Under the pieces are notes generated by a model that saw nothing but the letters and a program-made list of their open reading frames with translations, was not told where the DNA came from and did not search any database. This document shows positions 20,699 to 30,529 of a stretch of 40,839 bases of DNA, piece after piece. The first letter of the stretch is position 1. Each line of letters opens with the position of its first letter. Origin of the DNA: Psilocybe azurescens (Eukaryota > Basidiomycota > Agaricomycetes > Agaricales > Agrocybaceae); the NCBI GenBank assembly GCA_023853785.1, contig JAJIRX010000614.1:1-40839 (forward strand). The letters run 5' to 3'. Both the position numbers and the translations under genes were made by a program.

Positions 20699-21575
20699 AG
20701 TCGTATGTTGTTGTAGTTTAAGTTAAAGATGGAGAAATGGGGGAAGGATAGAGTAATAGAATGGGCTACAGACAGGATTTAAGCGTGTTTTATTCATGCA
20801 TCGAGCGAGGAAAAAGGGATGATTTTAAGAAAAATAATAGCTCACTTTCGAGTGCTGATAGCCTGATCCTAATTGAGATCTTTCAAGGTGTCAAGCCTCA
20901 CCACCAGCACTTTCAGAACAAATCAATTCATGCGCTTTCATGCACCCAAACGTCACCTACGGAATCTTAAATAATGCTCTTTTGCTTTTTTCCCCTTTCA
21001 GGTCTTCTTTGGAAAGGCATAGTTTCATCATCTTTTAGCATTCCTTTGTAACATGGAGCATGGAGGTCGGAAAAGGCACGCGTCTTTCATCGCTTCGCAC
21101 TTATGTATACGGGCTAGAATTTCCATGCCGCCATTGGCAGAGCGGCATTCGCGGCATGAAAATCCACCTTCCACAAAAGACCACCCACGGGATATTCTCA
21201 CGGTTTTTCTTTCCTCTTCGACCACTGTCAGTAACGAGTAGACATTCAAGTAAGATAGCATCGTATATAGCATTAATGATAAATACAGTTAGAATGACAA
21301 AAAGTGTAACCTAGGTGGGAGTATGGTTCACTGGATGTACAAAGGAAATATAGGCAATGATCGTGTTTGAAAGAAAGACAAAGCACACACAATCCAAAGA
21401 CAAAGAACTTGACAAAGGAGACAGAATTTGAAGTGGCTGAGTGATCGTTCTTTGACGATTCAATGTAAAAGGTGAGCTGACAAAAATTACACGACGGGAC
21501 TTCAGCGTTTATAGATGGCTCGCTATAGATATTATAAACAAGATACTGCTGGAATAAAGGCACCCATCCGACTGT
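20699..21575. other. Intergenic stretch with no supported gene
   Basis: Holds the presumed promoter of the minus-strand gene (20700-20760) and the upstream region of the WD40 gene. ORFs of 60-100 codons on both strands (21053-21241, 21060-21314, 21273-21584) overlap each other and carry no family motif. Confidence 0.4.
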
Positions 21576-23316
21576 TTGCATCAAGTTCTACTACCCGTCA
21601 GCATCAACTCCAAAGCCAATCTCCCTGTTTACTTGAATATGAATCTTGTGAGTGTCCATCTGCCAAAAAATTCCATATGGAACTTGCTAACTTTTGGCAT
21701 TAGAATGCTTCATTTGTTCTTGCAAAAGAGCTCAAGAACCCTGGCGTTGAACATGTTGATCATTTACTCTTTTCAAACAATGCAAAATTTTTGCTCACTG
21801 CCGGTATGTGTCCAGCCATATTTGCAGCTGCTATAATCTGGCTGAAACAACATGATTCAAGGCGATAGCGACAAGGTGTTTGTTTGGAACACAGAAACCT
21901 TCCGAACGGAACAAGTGTTGGAAAATAAAGGCTGGGGCCAAGTTACCTGCCTGGCCTGGGCTTATGCTGACTTCGCCCGGGGGGGAAGCCATAACGGTGC
22001 TGTGTGTAGGGTCTGTTGCAGGCAGTCTAACCATGTTTATCATGGACTCTCGATCTGTAAAGGTGGGTCAAGCAGTCAACGCAACCTTTCCCTATCACTC
22101 ACCGTTCTTCAAAGCCTTTCAAAGAACGGGGGACTATGACACAAATATTCACCTCCAACGACACAGTGGAGAACGTGGCGTTTGACAAGATCACCGGCAG
22201 ACTGGTAGCTTCCAGCCATTCGGGTGCCGTGAAGATGTACCACGTCGAAGCTACTGGTGAGATATATTCGTCGTATTTATTTTTACCGAGGCTTATCCAA
22301 GGGCCCTTCAGCAGGTTTGGTAAGACTCATCTGGGAAGCACCTAGCCATCGACCGGGTATCCCCACATCTGTCATTTTCTACGGCAACAAGAACCAAAAT
22401 CTTCTGTCTTTTGGATTGGAAGACGGCGTTGTGTAGGTCGTTTACCATCAATCATCTATCAATGCTCATAAATATCTTAGTCATTGTCGGGATGCCGCCA
22501 ATGGCAACATATTATGGAACAAAGAACTAGCTAGCGGGATGTAAGTATTTCATATCACACTCTTATTCACTCTTATTGTATATGGCTGATGCCTTACAAA
22601 GTGGATCCGCTGCCTTGTCGAGCGATCAAAAGGCCGTGATCGTCAACAACCTGAATAACGGCAATTTTGATGTCTACCAGCCCCCGATATGTCCCCCCTT
22701 CAGTCTCTTGCTGTAGGAGACTCAAACTACGCACTGCTACTTCATCAAACAATGCAAATTTATTGAAGGATCAAAACTATCGATTTGTGGAAGTCACAAC
22801 AATAAAGTCTATATCTTTGATGTAGCCAACAACTATATTCTTCAGACTCTCACTTCCAGTGATAAAGGTTGTTTCGTCATGTTTCTCTTAACATTTGTTT
22901 TTGAACTCATTTTTGGACATCAGACACGCATATGACGTAAGCTGTTGCTGTTACTGAAGCTGAAAGTCGAAAGGTGTTCATTGCAGCATCATCTAATGGA
23001 TCGATCTATTTGTGGGAGAAGCGGGCCGTGACTTTGACGACCGGGCATCTCAATTCTGAAAGTCGTCCAGGGACTACTTTATACGGCTACTTGAGGACTC
23101 ATAGTCCTCTGTTCTTCTTCGTTGCCCTCGTGACATACCCCACCTGGTCACCACATGCTTTTGCCATGAGATGTTCTCCGACTTTGAAAAGGCTTATTTT
23201 GACGTCTTTGCTTTTTCAGATTTATACTTATATAATTTCGAAAATGACAGAAAATGGATTGATCAGGGAGGAGGGGCTTGAACATCATTCGTCGAATATT
23301 TATATTTTGTTTTCAT
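21576..23316 (+). pseudogene. WD40-repeat protein gene, eight exons, interrupted by frame shifts and a stop
   Basis: The exon model follows GT-AG introns: 21576-21647, 21704-21803, 21862-22062, 22115-22256, 22315-22432, 22481-22540, 22602-22867 and 22924-23316. Conserved pieces include VLAKELKNPGVEHVDHLLFS, GDSDKVFVWNTETF, DTVENVAFDKITGRLVASSH, SVIFYGNKNQNLLSFGLEDG, NGNILWNKELASG, ICGSHNNKVYIFDVANN and VFIAASSNGSIYLWEK. These are beta-propeller blades with VW/IF/YLW strand ends. The C-terminus is hydrophobic (LFFFVALVTY), possibly a membrane anchor. Lesions: an extra G in a 7-G run (21979-21985), a missing C near 22681, and TAA at about 22939. Such propellers act as protein-binding scaffolds; no specific partner can be inferred. 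Confidence 0.75.
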
Positions 23317-23888
23317 AATAAATTGATTTTACTTGCATAAGCATTGTAAATATTTCGACCAACTTGCTTGTATCTACCTCGGAACTCTTGAAGATCACAA
23401 CTGCATGATATAGCTGCGCAGGCTGAACCCAGATCGATATACGCCAAGGCGAGGAATCCTCATGAGGCTCTATGTCGGAGCGAAGTCGCGGGCGCATGCG
23501 ATTTACTCATGTGTTTCGCAAGACCGATCACGCTCTGATACTTACGATTGGACACGTTTCAATATTCAATGATGACAAAGGTTTATTACGACTCAAGATC
23601 TGGTATAGTGCACGTACAAAAAGACTTAGTATTTTATCTATAGAGGAATTTACGAGACAAGTCGCTGCAATATACATAGAATCACGGTAACAGAGTCAGC
23701 AAGTGGTAAATTAATGATACAAAGCTGGATCGATTTCGTCGTGTTCCCCAGGAAAAGACTTCGAGTCCCTCGGTTCGAGCAAATCCAATTCAAGGTCCGT
23801 TTGCAATTTGAACCAAACTGGATGATAATAATTGGAAGGCCAACCCTTCGGTGCGGGCTTGGTGCTGACAGGTTGACTGAGGTCTTTA
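23317..23888. other. Gap between WD40 gene and minisatellite element
   Basis: No supported gene. The 86-codon frame at 23714-23974 runs into the terminal repeats of the next element and has no recognisable signature. The stretch ends in TA (23887-23888), the candidate target duplication of the element at 23889. Confidence 0.4.
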
Positions 23889-24364
23889 CACGGCCCCCCA
23901 TTTTTTGGTCGGACTCCGGTCGGACTCCGTCGGACTCCGGTCGGACTCCGTCGGACTTTCTATATTCAGAATGACAATTTTTCTGGTCTAGGACAGCTGA
24001 AATTTTCCGGTGAGATTCCGGTGAGATTCCGGTGAATGTCCGACGGACTACAAGTCCAACGGACTGTCCAGGCGGACTGTCCACTGGAATAATGCCAAAC
24101 CAGCAGTCAAAGTCCAATGGAAATGACCAGACAGGACCAACGGAAGTCCATCGGAATCCCACCGGACATGACCAACAGAAGTCCAATGGAAGTCCAACGG
24201 ACAGCAAACAGAGGGTTATTCATATTAGTATTAATAAAAAGAAAATATTGATGGAAAAATAAAACTTAGATCAATTAAAGAGTTATCACACATAGAACAC
24301 AGTAGAGATTGTAGAGTCAATAGACTGATATATTTTTCTGAGTGTATGTGGTCCTTATCAACAG

Positions 24365-25660
24365 AATTCTGTATTTTGTTCAGTCCGGCAGGGTGAGCGG
24401 TCCGATGTGACGCATTCGAAGTCACATGACTCAAATGTAACAACAACGTGCACGTGACATGTTGATGCCACGTCAGTCCGTTGTTGATTCCGACACCCAC
24501 TCTTTTCCTTCCACCACCACCACCGCCTTGTCGGTCGGAGCCAGGCAAAAGCCAACCCGACGCGACAGAGGACGAGAACAACTGCGACGGCCACACCGAC
24601 GAGGACGACTGCGACAGCGACAACGAGGATGCGGACGAGGACCACGACGAGGACCGCAAGGACGAGGGGCGAGGACGGCGAGGGGCGAGGGTGAGGGCTA
24701 GGACGAGGACCGGCGAGAACGAGGGCTGCGACAGCGACGGCGAGGATGGCGAGGGCGAGGGTGAGAACGAGGACGGCGACGGCGACGGCGAGGACGGCCA
24801 GGGCGAGGGACGAGGACCGCAACCACGACAGCGAGGACGGCCAGGGCAAGGACGAGGACCGCGATCATGACAGCGAGGACGGCCAGGGCAAGGACCGCGA
24901 CCGCGAGAACGAGGACTGCGACAGCGACAGCGAGGACGGCCAGGGCGAGGACGAGGACTGCAACCACGACAGCGAGGACGGCCAGGGCAAGGACCGCGAC
25001 CGCGAGAACGAGGACCGCGACAGCGACAGCGAGGACGGCCAGGGCAAGGACGAGGACTGCAACCACGACAGCGAGGACGGCCAGGGCAAGGACGAGGACC
25101 GCGATCATGACAGCGAGGACGGCCAGGGTGAGGACTGCGACCGCGAGAACGAGGACCGCGACAGCGACAGCGAGGACGGCCAGGGCAAGGACGAGGACCA
25201 CAACCGCTGACGGCGAGGGACGGCCAGGGGCGAGGACCGCGACAGCGACAGCGAGGGACGGCCAGGGTGAGGACGAGGGCCGCAACCAGCGAGAACGAGG
25301 GCTGCAACCGCTGACGGGCGAGGGACGGCCAGGGGTGAGGGCAGGGATGAGGACGGCGAGAACAAGGGCCGCAACAGCGAGGACCGCAACAGCGAGGGCG
25401 AGGACCACGACCGCGAGGGCGAGGACCATGACCGCGAGGGCGAGGACCACGACCGCGATGGCGAGGACCGCCAGGGCGAGGGGCGAGAGCGGACGGCGAG
25501 AACGAGGGCCAGCGACCGCGACGGGCGAGGGACGGCCAGGGCGAGGACGAGGACCGTGATGGCGAGGACGTGGACGTGGACGGCGAGGGGCGAGGATGAG
25601 GACAACCCACGTTGATAACACGGACGACGACACCACCAATGTACCCTCCGCCCCCCTTTT
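24365..25660 (+). repeat. Minisatellite cassette (copy A): GAC-NNN codon-phased array with conserved borders
   Basis: The left border is TGTATTTTGTTCAGTC, then a CCACCACCACC run and GTCGGTCGGAGCCAGGC AAAAGCCAACCCGACG. The array then repeats modules such as GAGGACGGCCAGGGCAAGGA and GACCGCGAGAACGAGGAC at multiples of 3. The right border is GACGACACCACCAATG followed by C6 and a long T-rich tract. Because the units are multiples of three, all frames stay open for hundreds of bases: an acidic Asp/Glu/Gly frame (24746-25210) and Arg/Thr, Pro/Ser or Leu/Ala/Val frames on either strand. I do not call a protein. The borders match copy B (37400-38700) in reverse orientation. Confidence 0.75.
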
Positions 25661-25728
25661 TCTGTTCTTTCTATTTTTTTGTTTCTTTTTTATTATGTTT
25701 TTCTTTTTTTTTTACCTGTATATAATCA

Positions 25729-25941
25729 TGTAGTATATAGTTTTTAATATATTATATTACATTGTCACATAAATTTAAGCCAAGATTAAAGTATTCCAGT
25801 TGGAATCCAATTGGATTCCATTCCATGTGAATTTAAAGTTGGACTTAGTGAAATTCACAAAGTCAGATAATAATGTAGTATATAGTTTTCAATATATTAT
25901 ATTACATTGTTACATGAATTAAAGATAAGATTGAAGTATTA
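25729..25941 (+). repeat. 68-bp AT-rich direct repeat, two copies 145 bp apart
   Basis: 25729-25797 and 25874-25941 share ATGTAGTATATAGTTTT, AATATATTATATTACATTGT, ACAT and AAGATT(A/G)AAGTATT with few differences. The copies lie between the minisatellite and the right subterminal zone of element A. A weaker relative occurs in copy B near 37280-37340. Confidence 0.75.
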
Positions 25942-25965
25942 TCCTAGTGACCTAGCTTCCTTAAT

Positions 25966-26118
25966 ATGGCTCCCAAAGCTTCCAAGAACACTGCTACTGT
26001 CCCTAACTCCCCTCCCAAGTCTGCAATTAAACCAGTGACAGTCCACTGGACATCCACTGGACATCCACTGGACTCCACTGGACAGAGCACTCTTGGATCT
26101 GGTCTAATTAAGTGCTGA
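25966..26118 (+). pseudogene. Truncated N-terminus of an unknown ORF inside element A
   Basis: ATG 25966 opens MAPKASKNTATVPNSPPKSA followed by IKPVTVHW, a plausible protein start rich in Lys/Pro/Ser. After about 28 codons the frame runs into the GTCCANTGGAC repeats (TSTGHPLDSTGQ) and stops at TGA 26118. It may be the relic of a transposase or accessory gene whose body was deleted when element A became non-autonomous. The evidence is only the character of the first residues. Confidence 0.3.
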
Positions 26119-26383
26119 GAGTCCGGTGGAAGTCCACTGGAAGTCCAACAGAAGTCCAACAGACTGGACAGTCCGGCCAGTCCACCTGTTTTCTGTCTTG
26201 AAGTGACTTGACCGGACTTTGACCGAATTTGGCTGGACTCTGACTGGACTGGTACCGAATTTTGTCAAGTCCAACGGAATCCATTGGACGTCCAATGGAC
26301 TGTCCATTGGAATTGGCTGGGTCCGGTGAAAGTCCATTGGAGTCCAACGGAAAATGGGGGCACTGTAAAGTACATAAATACCC

Positions 26384-26690
26384 AAGATATGGAGAATCCA
26401 TGATGTCTTCCATGCCACTCTACTCGTGCCATACAAAGAGACAGAAACATACAGACTGAACTTCCCTAGACCACCACCCGAGATCAAGAATCAGGAAGAA
26501 CACTGGAAAGTCGGAAACTATTTTGAATCACAGAAAAACGGGACAAAAACTCAAGAAAGGAAAGCAAAAATATCAATACCTTGTCAAATGGACCAGATTC
26601 CCTATCTCCAAAGCAACGTGGGAAAAAGATGACATGTTCGACAACGACAGCAAGATCCTTCAAGAATACCACCAATTACACAAGCTCTGA
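26384..26690 (+). pseudogene. Ty3/Gypsy integrase C-terminus with chromodomain
   Basis: Translation gives KIWRIHDVFHATLLVPYKET and YRLNFPRPPPEI, the C-terminal integrase segment usual in fungal chromoviruses. After a one-base frame change at about 26520 it gives GNILNHRK, QKYQYLVKWTRFPISKATWE and ILQEYHQLHKL then TGA at 26690. YLVKW(x)4-5P(x)3-4TWE is the chromodomain core; in chromoviruses it directs integration to histone-marked chromatin. Reverse transcriptase, RNase H and the integrase catalytic core are absent: the fragment begins right after the end of element A. It shares an element with the downstream zinc-knuckle ORF and LTR. Confidence 0.8.
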
Positions 26691-26699
26691 TCATCACTA

Positions 26700-27941
26700 C
26701 CATCCTGATGCCTCACCTTCTCCGACACATTGCCTCTTCCTTCATTCCCGAAACTCTGAAACGAACCAACTCGAAATTCCCATCTTTGATACCCCTTTGA
26801 CTGAGCAGACCGTAGAAGAGCTTGAGATGTTGTGAAGAGAAATTCTCACTGAATACAACAAAACAATCGATCAGAAGGAGACAGCAAAACAGAACTATTG
26901 CCCGGCTGCTGCTAAACTTGCCCACCACCAAGCCAGATCTCTATGCCTTAAACTAAATAAGGTCAAACAAGAGCTCTATCAACACCTTCCACTAATTGCC
27001 AAAGTAGTTAAAAGGCCAAGTTGTTCTATCTCTAAACCATACCCCCAACTACCAAAACAATGCAACATGTCTTTTATCGATACTCCTGCAACTCCTTCCT
27101 CTTCTACCCCTGCTGACTCATGCCTATGAGGCAAACAACCTGCTGTGCCTTGATATGCTCAAACACTGTCAACCTTTGAAGCCCTAGACCTCTTCACCAA
27201 CGACGTAGACGGCTCAGAAAATCTGCTTGTACTTTAAAGACCCAGACACTATTCTTGCCATTGACAAACTAGCAAAAGTCTCCAGAGCCCACCAGCAAGA
27301 AGAACAAGAAATCCGTCTTGCCAGGCTCCGGTCTTGTACTCGACAAACTATGGCAATGGTCTTGCTGGATCAACTTCAATTGTGGGGGTTAGAAAGGGAA
27401 ATCCACAATGTGTTGAGAAAACATCGTTGCGAATCACCCACAGCGCAAAAAACCGTCTGTATTTCCTCTCCCTAGTACCCCTCTACAAAGCACTGTTCCT
27501 TCTTGTCCCCTTCCTGCCTGTCCTCCTACCTATCTTCGAGCAGTACAATTTTTGCCAGTCATTGATGATTCACTGCAGATTTCGCCTCCCACCTCTACTC
27601 CCTCGAGATCTCCTGTCCCTACGCCTCCACCTCGGCGATCTCCAAAAACAATGACTCATCAACGAAGCTCATCCAACGCTTCATCAACTACAACAAATCG
27701 CTCAACGAGCACAACATCGGTCACCTGCTACCAATGCGGAGAACCCGGACACATTCACCCCAAATGCCCAGAGTTCAAGTGCATTTACTGCCACTGATAA
27801 GCACCCGGACATTCCTTCTGAGACTGTAGCTACAACCCTGAGAACGAGCAACACATTGACCCCTATTATGGAGGAGTTGACAAGGATCTTCTCGACGACA
27901 CTGGAATCGCAAACACCACAGGTGAACTATACAGAAACTAA
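26700..27941 (+). pseudogene. Zinc-knuckle (CCHC) ORF placed after pol and before the 3' LTR (copy 1)
   Basis: Downstream of the integrase stop a second protein is readable across frames: ETNQLEIPIFDTPLTEQTVE, then a helical Lys/Gln-rich part (KTIDQKETAKQNYC, LNKVKQELYQHLPL), DPDTILAIDKLAKVSRAHQQ, a Pro/Ser/Thr-rich linker (27550-27730) and CYQCGEPGHIHPKC, a perfect CX2CX4HX4C knuckle. CPEFKCIYC and APGHSF suggest a second, degraded knuckle. It ends DDTGIANTTGELYRN, TAA 27941. It resembles a Gag nucleocapsid protein but lies 3' of integrase. Several stops and shifts make it non-functional as written. A decayed homologue in the same position next to an LTR lies at 11722-12430. Confidence 0.65.
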
Positions 27942-28004
27942 TGAGCTCGTGGAGACAATGGACTTCACTCCTTCTGAGACATAAGGAGTGTAGTACAGGG
28001 GTAA

Positions 28005-28412
28005 TGTTATGACAAGTCTTTTTCTTTTCTCCTTTCTCTTTTCTTTTCTTTTCTTTTCCTTTTTCTTTGTCATCTTTCACATTATTGATACATCATCATA
28101 TGTTCTGATGAACTTTGCCTTCCATCATATCTCTGATGAACTTTCACTTCCATCTTTTATGATACATCTTTTGATGAACGTTCGATCTGTTTCCTCTATT
28201 CTTATATACATCTGCTGATGAACATTTGACCTTGTTTCAATTTGCTGTACAGTTCATAGTATTTATACCAGGAAGGATCCATTGTATTCTTTAGCTAGTT
28301 CTTGAGAATCCAACCTGCTTAACCTGCTCAAACTTGAACTTGAAACTTGTTCTTGTAAACAATTGGTGGTTAGATTATGCACACTGCATGATTCTAACTT
28401 GAGATCATAACA
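28005..28412 (+). mobile_element. 3' LTR of the chromodomain Gypsy element
   Basis: A 408-bp segment starts TGTTATGA and ends TCATAACA, an exact 8-bp inverted terminus. It follows a purine-rich stretch (about 27982-28004, AAGGAGTGTAGTACAGGGG) that may be the polypurine tract. A TATA-like AGTATTTATACC lies near 28260. Because the internal zinc-knuckle ORF abuts it, it is the 3' LTR rather than a solo LTR. The 5' LTR is not in the window at the expected place. Confidence 0.75.
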
Positions 28413-28610
28413 CCCATAGCATATAGATGGGCCATAAGTTTGTTTGTCTCTTTGAGATTACTAAGGATGTTTGCTACTGTCTTATGAACATTGGTCAGCT
28501 GCGGACAGGGGTAGTCCCTGAACAGGTCACTTCTGCTCTTGTTGCCTGCTATCACTTTGTCCGCATTGTCTTTTGGGCCTTCAATTATAGGGTGATTTAG
28601 TATTGGATTA
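28413..28610 (-). other. Minus-strand coding-like fragment split by the Tc1-like insertion
   Basis: The minus frame 28394-28642 includes NPILNHPIIEGPKDNADKVI, LFRDYPCPQLTNVHKTVANI and LSNLKETNKLMAHLYAMG. It looks like real protein sequence in composition but I cannot assign a family. Its upstream part is separated by the Tc1-like element inserted at TA 28609-28610. It may be a fragment of another retroelement. Confidence 0.35.
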
Positions 28611-29919
28611 CAGTGGCTCAAACAACTGTCCTGCTTTTGCAACTTTTGTATTAAATTGCTGATAACATGAGAACCTTTCAGCTAAAAAGTCTGAAATTAA
28701 TATATGTTATATTTGAACATGTGACCTTCATAATTGCCTCCAAGAACATTTGATTTAGATCAAAAATGATTGAGTAATAAAATAAACAAAATAATACAAA
28801 AGACTGGCCCTTTTGGAGGTGTGTTTGGGGTCATTATCCTGCTGAAAAATCCATTCTCCCTCTGTCATCTCCAAGTTTTCAAAACTTCCATCCAGCCCAT
28901 GCTCCAAATTTCACAGTATTGTGCTGCATTCATCTTTCCCTCAACCTCCACAAGTGTTCCCGTCCCATTCCAGCCCATACACCCCATACCATGAGATTAT
29001 TCCCTCCTCTATGCTTGACAGTTACTGTGGTTGTCCTGTCAGAGATTGATTCACCTCTAGATTTCCAGGTATAGACCTTGCCATCTGAGCCAATCCTGTT
29101 GATCTTTGTTTCATCTGACCACAGTATCCTTTTCCAGTCTTCTACAGTCCAGTTTGTATAGGTCTGAGCAAATTTGAGGTGCTTTTGACAATGAATAGCT
29201 TTAAGGGTTCACTTTGATTTATCAACAGAGTGCAAATTGTTTTGCTTGAGAGCATTTCTGACTGTTTGGGGAGAAACAAGAGAGGTGACGACACTGTTGA
29301 TATAGTGGGTAGCCTGGACAGCATTGTTCAGTTTTCCAGCAGTGATTTGCTGTACAATTGCTTGTTTATCCCTTGGGGTGAGCTTGGAAGAACTTCCACC
29401 TTTGTTGTTTTCCTTGTCAGAATTAATCACTTTCTTGATGTTTCCTATGGTAGACTTCCCAAAACCAGTTTTGGACTCTATTTTATGGAAAGAAAAGCCT
29501 TTTCAAGAAGAGAAGTGATAGAGGGGAGCTGAGAGGACTTCATGTGGTAATAGAAAGAAAGATGTGGTGGTGGAAAGAAAAAAGATTTTTAAACTTGAAT
29601 TCAATATGACAAACTTTTATACATAGTATCACATGACTTTGATTATTTTTCTCACAATTTATACAGTGTAATTTACCTTGCTATACAGTAGATATTAGTA
29701 TCATTATAGTGGGTCAAACAACTGTCCCAATTATGTAATATTTTGTCTATTTTATTACTCAATCATTTTTATCCAAGTCACATAATCTTAGAGGCAATTA
29801 TAAAGCTCACATGTTCAAATATAACATATATTAATTTCAGACTTTTTAGTTGAAGGGTTCCTATTATTTGCAATTTAACTCAAAGGTTGCAAAAAGTGGG
29901 ACAGTTTTTTGAGCCACTG
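28611..29919 (-). mobile_element. Second Tc1/mariner-type element, internally deleted
   Basis: Left end CAGTGGCTCAAACAACTGTC and right end (reverse complement) CAGTGGCTCAAAAAACTGTC, flanked by TA at 28609-28610 and 29920-29921. The terminal repeats extend about 180 bp (28611-28790 and 29745-29919), with inner copies of a GGGACAGTTGTTTGACCCAC-like site on the right at about 29710-29735. The left inner site is missing together with the 3' part of the transposase, so one deletion removed both. The element is a different subfamily from the one at 9447. Confidence 0.85.
28790..29530 (-). pseudogene. Tc1-family transposase lacking the final catalytic segment
   Basis: Read on the minus strand: SSSKLTPRDKQAIVQQITAG and a helix-turn-helix-like region (29209-29430), in-frame TGA at 29211, then LKAIHCQKHLKFAQTYTNWT, WKRILWSDETKINRIGSDGK (first catalytic Asp), NNLMVWG, and in a shifted frame WIFQQDNDPKHTSKRA (second Asp). 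Immediately after, the sequence joins the terminal repeat near 28790, so the NxIExxW block with the third catalytic residue is gone. There is also a short insertion near 29000 and a lost T near 28930. It cannot encode an active enzyme. Confidence 0.8.
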
Positions 29920-29921
29920 TA

Positions 29922-30529
29922 TGTCACACTGTCAATTACTTACTGTGCCATTGGGGCTGGTATATTATAGATACTGCAGTAGATATTTAATACAACTACA
30001 CTTAGAGAGTACTAGCAGTGTAGTGATAATTACAAGGGTCATATGGAATGCACAATAGTCATTGTTATATGCAGACCACCCAGGTCTCATATCCAGTACT
30101 TCTCACTCCCCACATATTCTCTAGAACTGGAAGGATTGAGAAAGGAGTAAAGGGAATAGAGAGGATAGAGGGGATAGAGAGGAAATAGAAAGGATTGAAA
30201 AGGAATGAAGAAATTGGAGAAATGGAGGGGAATAGAGGAGAATGAAGGGGAATAGAGTTATTTATAGCCAATACAGTAATAGAGTGGAATTCCCACAGCT
30301 TAAAGCTGAGTAAAACAATTTCCCACACCTTTGGGCTGAATATAAAAATATATTTACACAGTTATCACTACTATCATACACCTACTATACACTGCTTATA
30401 TAATCCAAGTTATATCATACACCTACTATACACTGCTTATGTAATCTACCTTGTATCATACACCTACTGTACATTGCTTATATAATCTGCTATGTGAATT
30501 AACTTGTTTTTTACACACTTGTATTTAAT
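29922..30529. other. Gap with GA-rich tract and short tandem repeat
   Basis: No gene is supported. 30120-30255 is purine-rich (GGAATAGAG, GGATAGAGGGG) and 30373-30495 is a three-copy tandem repeat described separately. It is the 3' flank of the truncated KDZ copy. Confidence 0.5.
30373..30495. repeat. Tandem repeat, three units of 41 bp
   Basis: Units start at 30373, 30414 and 30455, each ATCATACACCTACT(A/G)TACA followed by (C/T)TGCTTAT(A/G)TAATC. They lie downstream of the minus-strand KDZ copy and might be subterminal repeats of that element (inference). Confidence 0.8.

Larger units (their letters stand above)
23889..26365 (+). mobile_element. Non-autonomous element A: inverted ends, GTCCNNNGGAC subterminal repeats, minisatellite core
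   Basis: Left end CACGGCCCCCCATTTT and, as reverse complement, right end CAGTGCCCCCATTTTCC, each leading into GGACTCC repeats. TA flanks both sides (23887-23888 and 26366-26367). Subterminal zones of about 330 bp (left) and 330 bp (right, 26035-26365) are packed with GTCCANYGGAC-type palindromes. The core (24560-25610) is a GC-rich minisatellite with AT-rich flanks. No transposase is present. The core and its borders recur inverted at 37400-38705. The GTCC palindromes resemble those at the KDZ terminus (4965-5314), so mobilisation by a KDZ transposase is plausible. The TA duplication is short evidence and could be chance. Confidence 0.6.

Noticed and set aside
24231..25639. Very long open frames (313-459 codons) on the minus strand, Pro/Ser/Arg or Leu/Ala/Val-rich
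   Set aside because: They arise because the GC-rich array has units that are multiples of three and lacks stop triplets in every frame. Several frames on both strands are open at once and composition is purely repeat-driven.
30373..30495. CRISPR-like array from three regularly spaced similar units
   Set aside because: The units are contiguous with no unique spacers, and the genome is eukaryotic; it is a simple tandem repeat.
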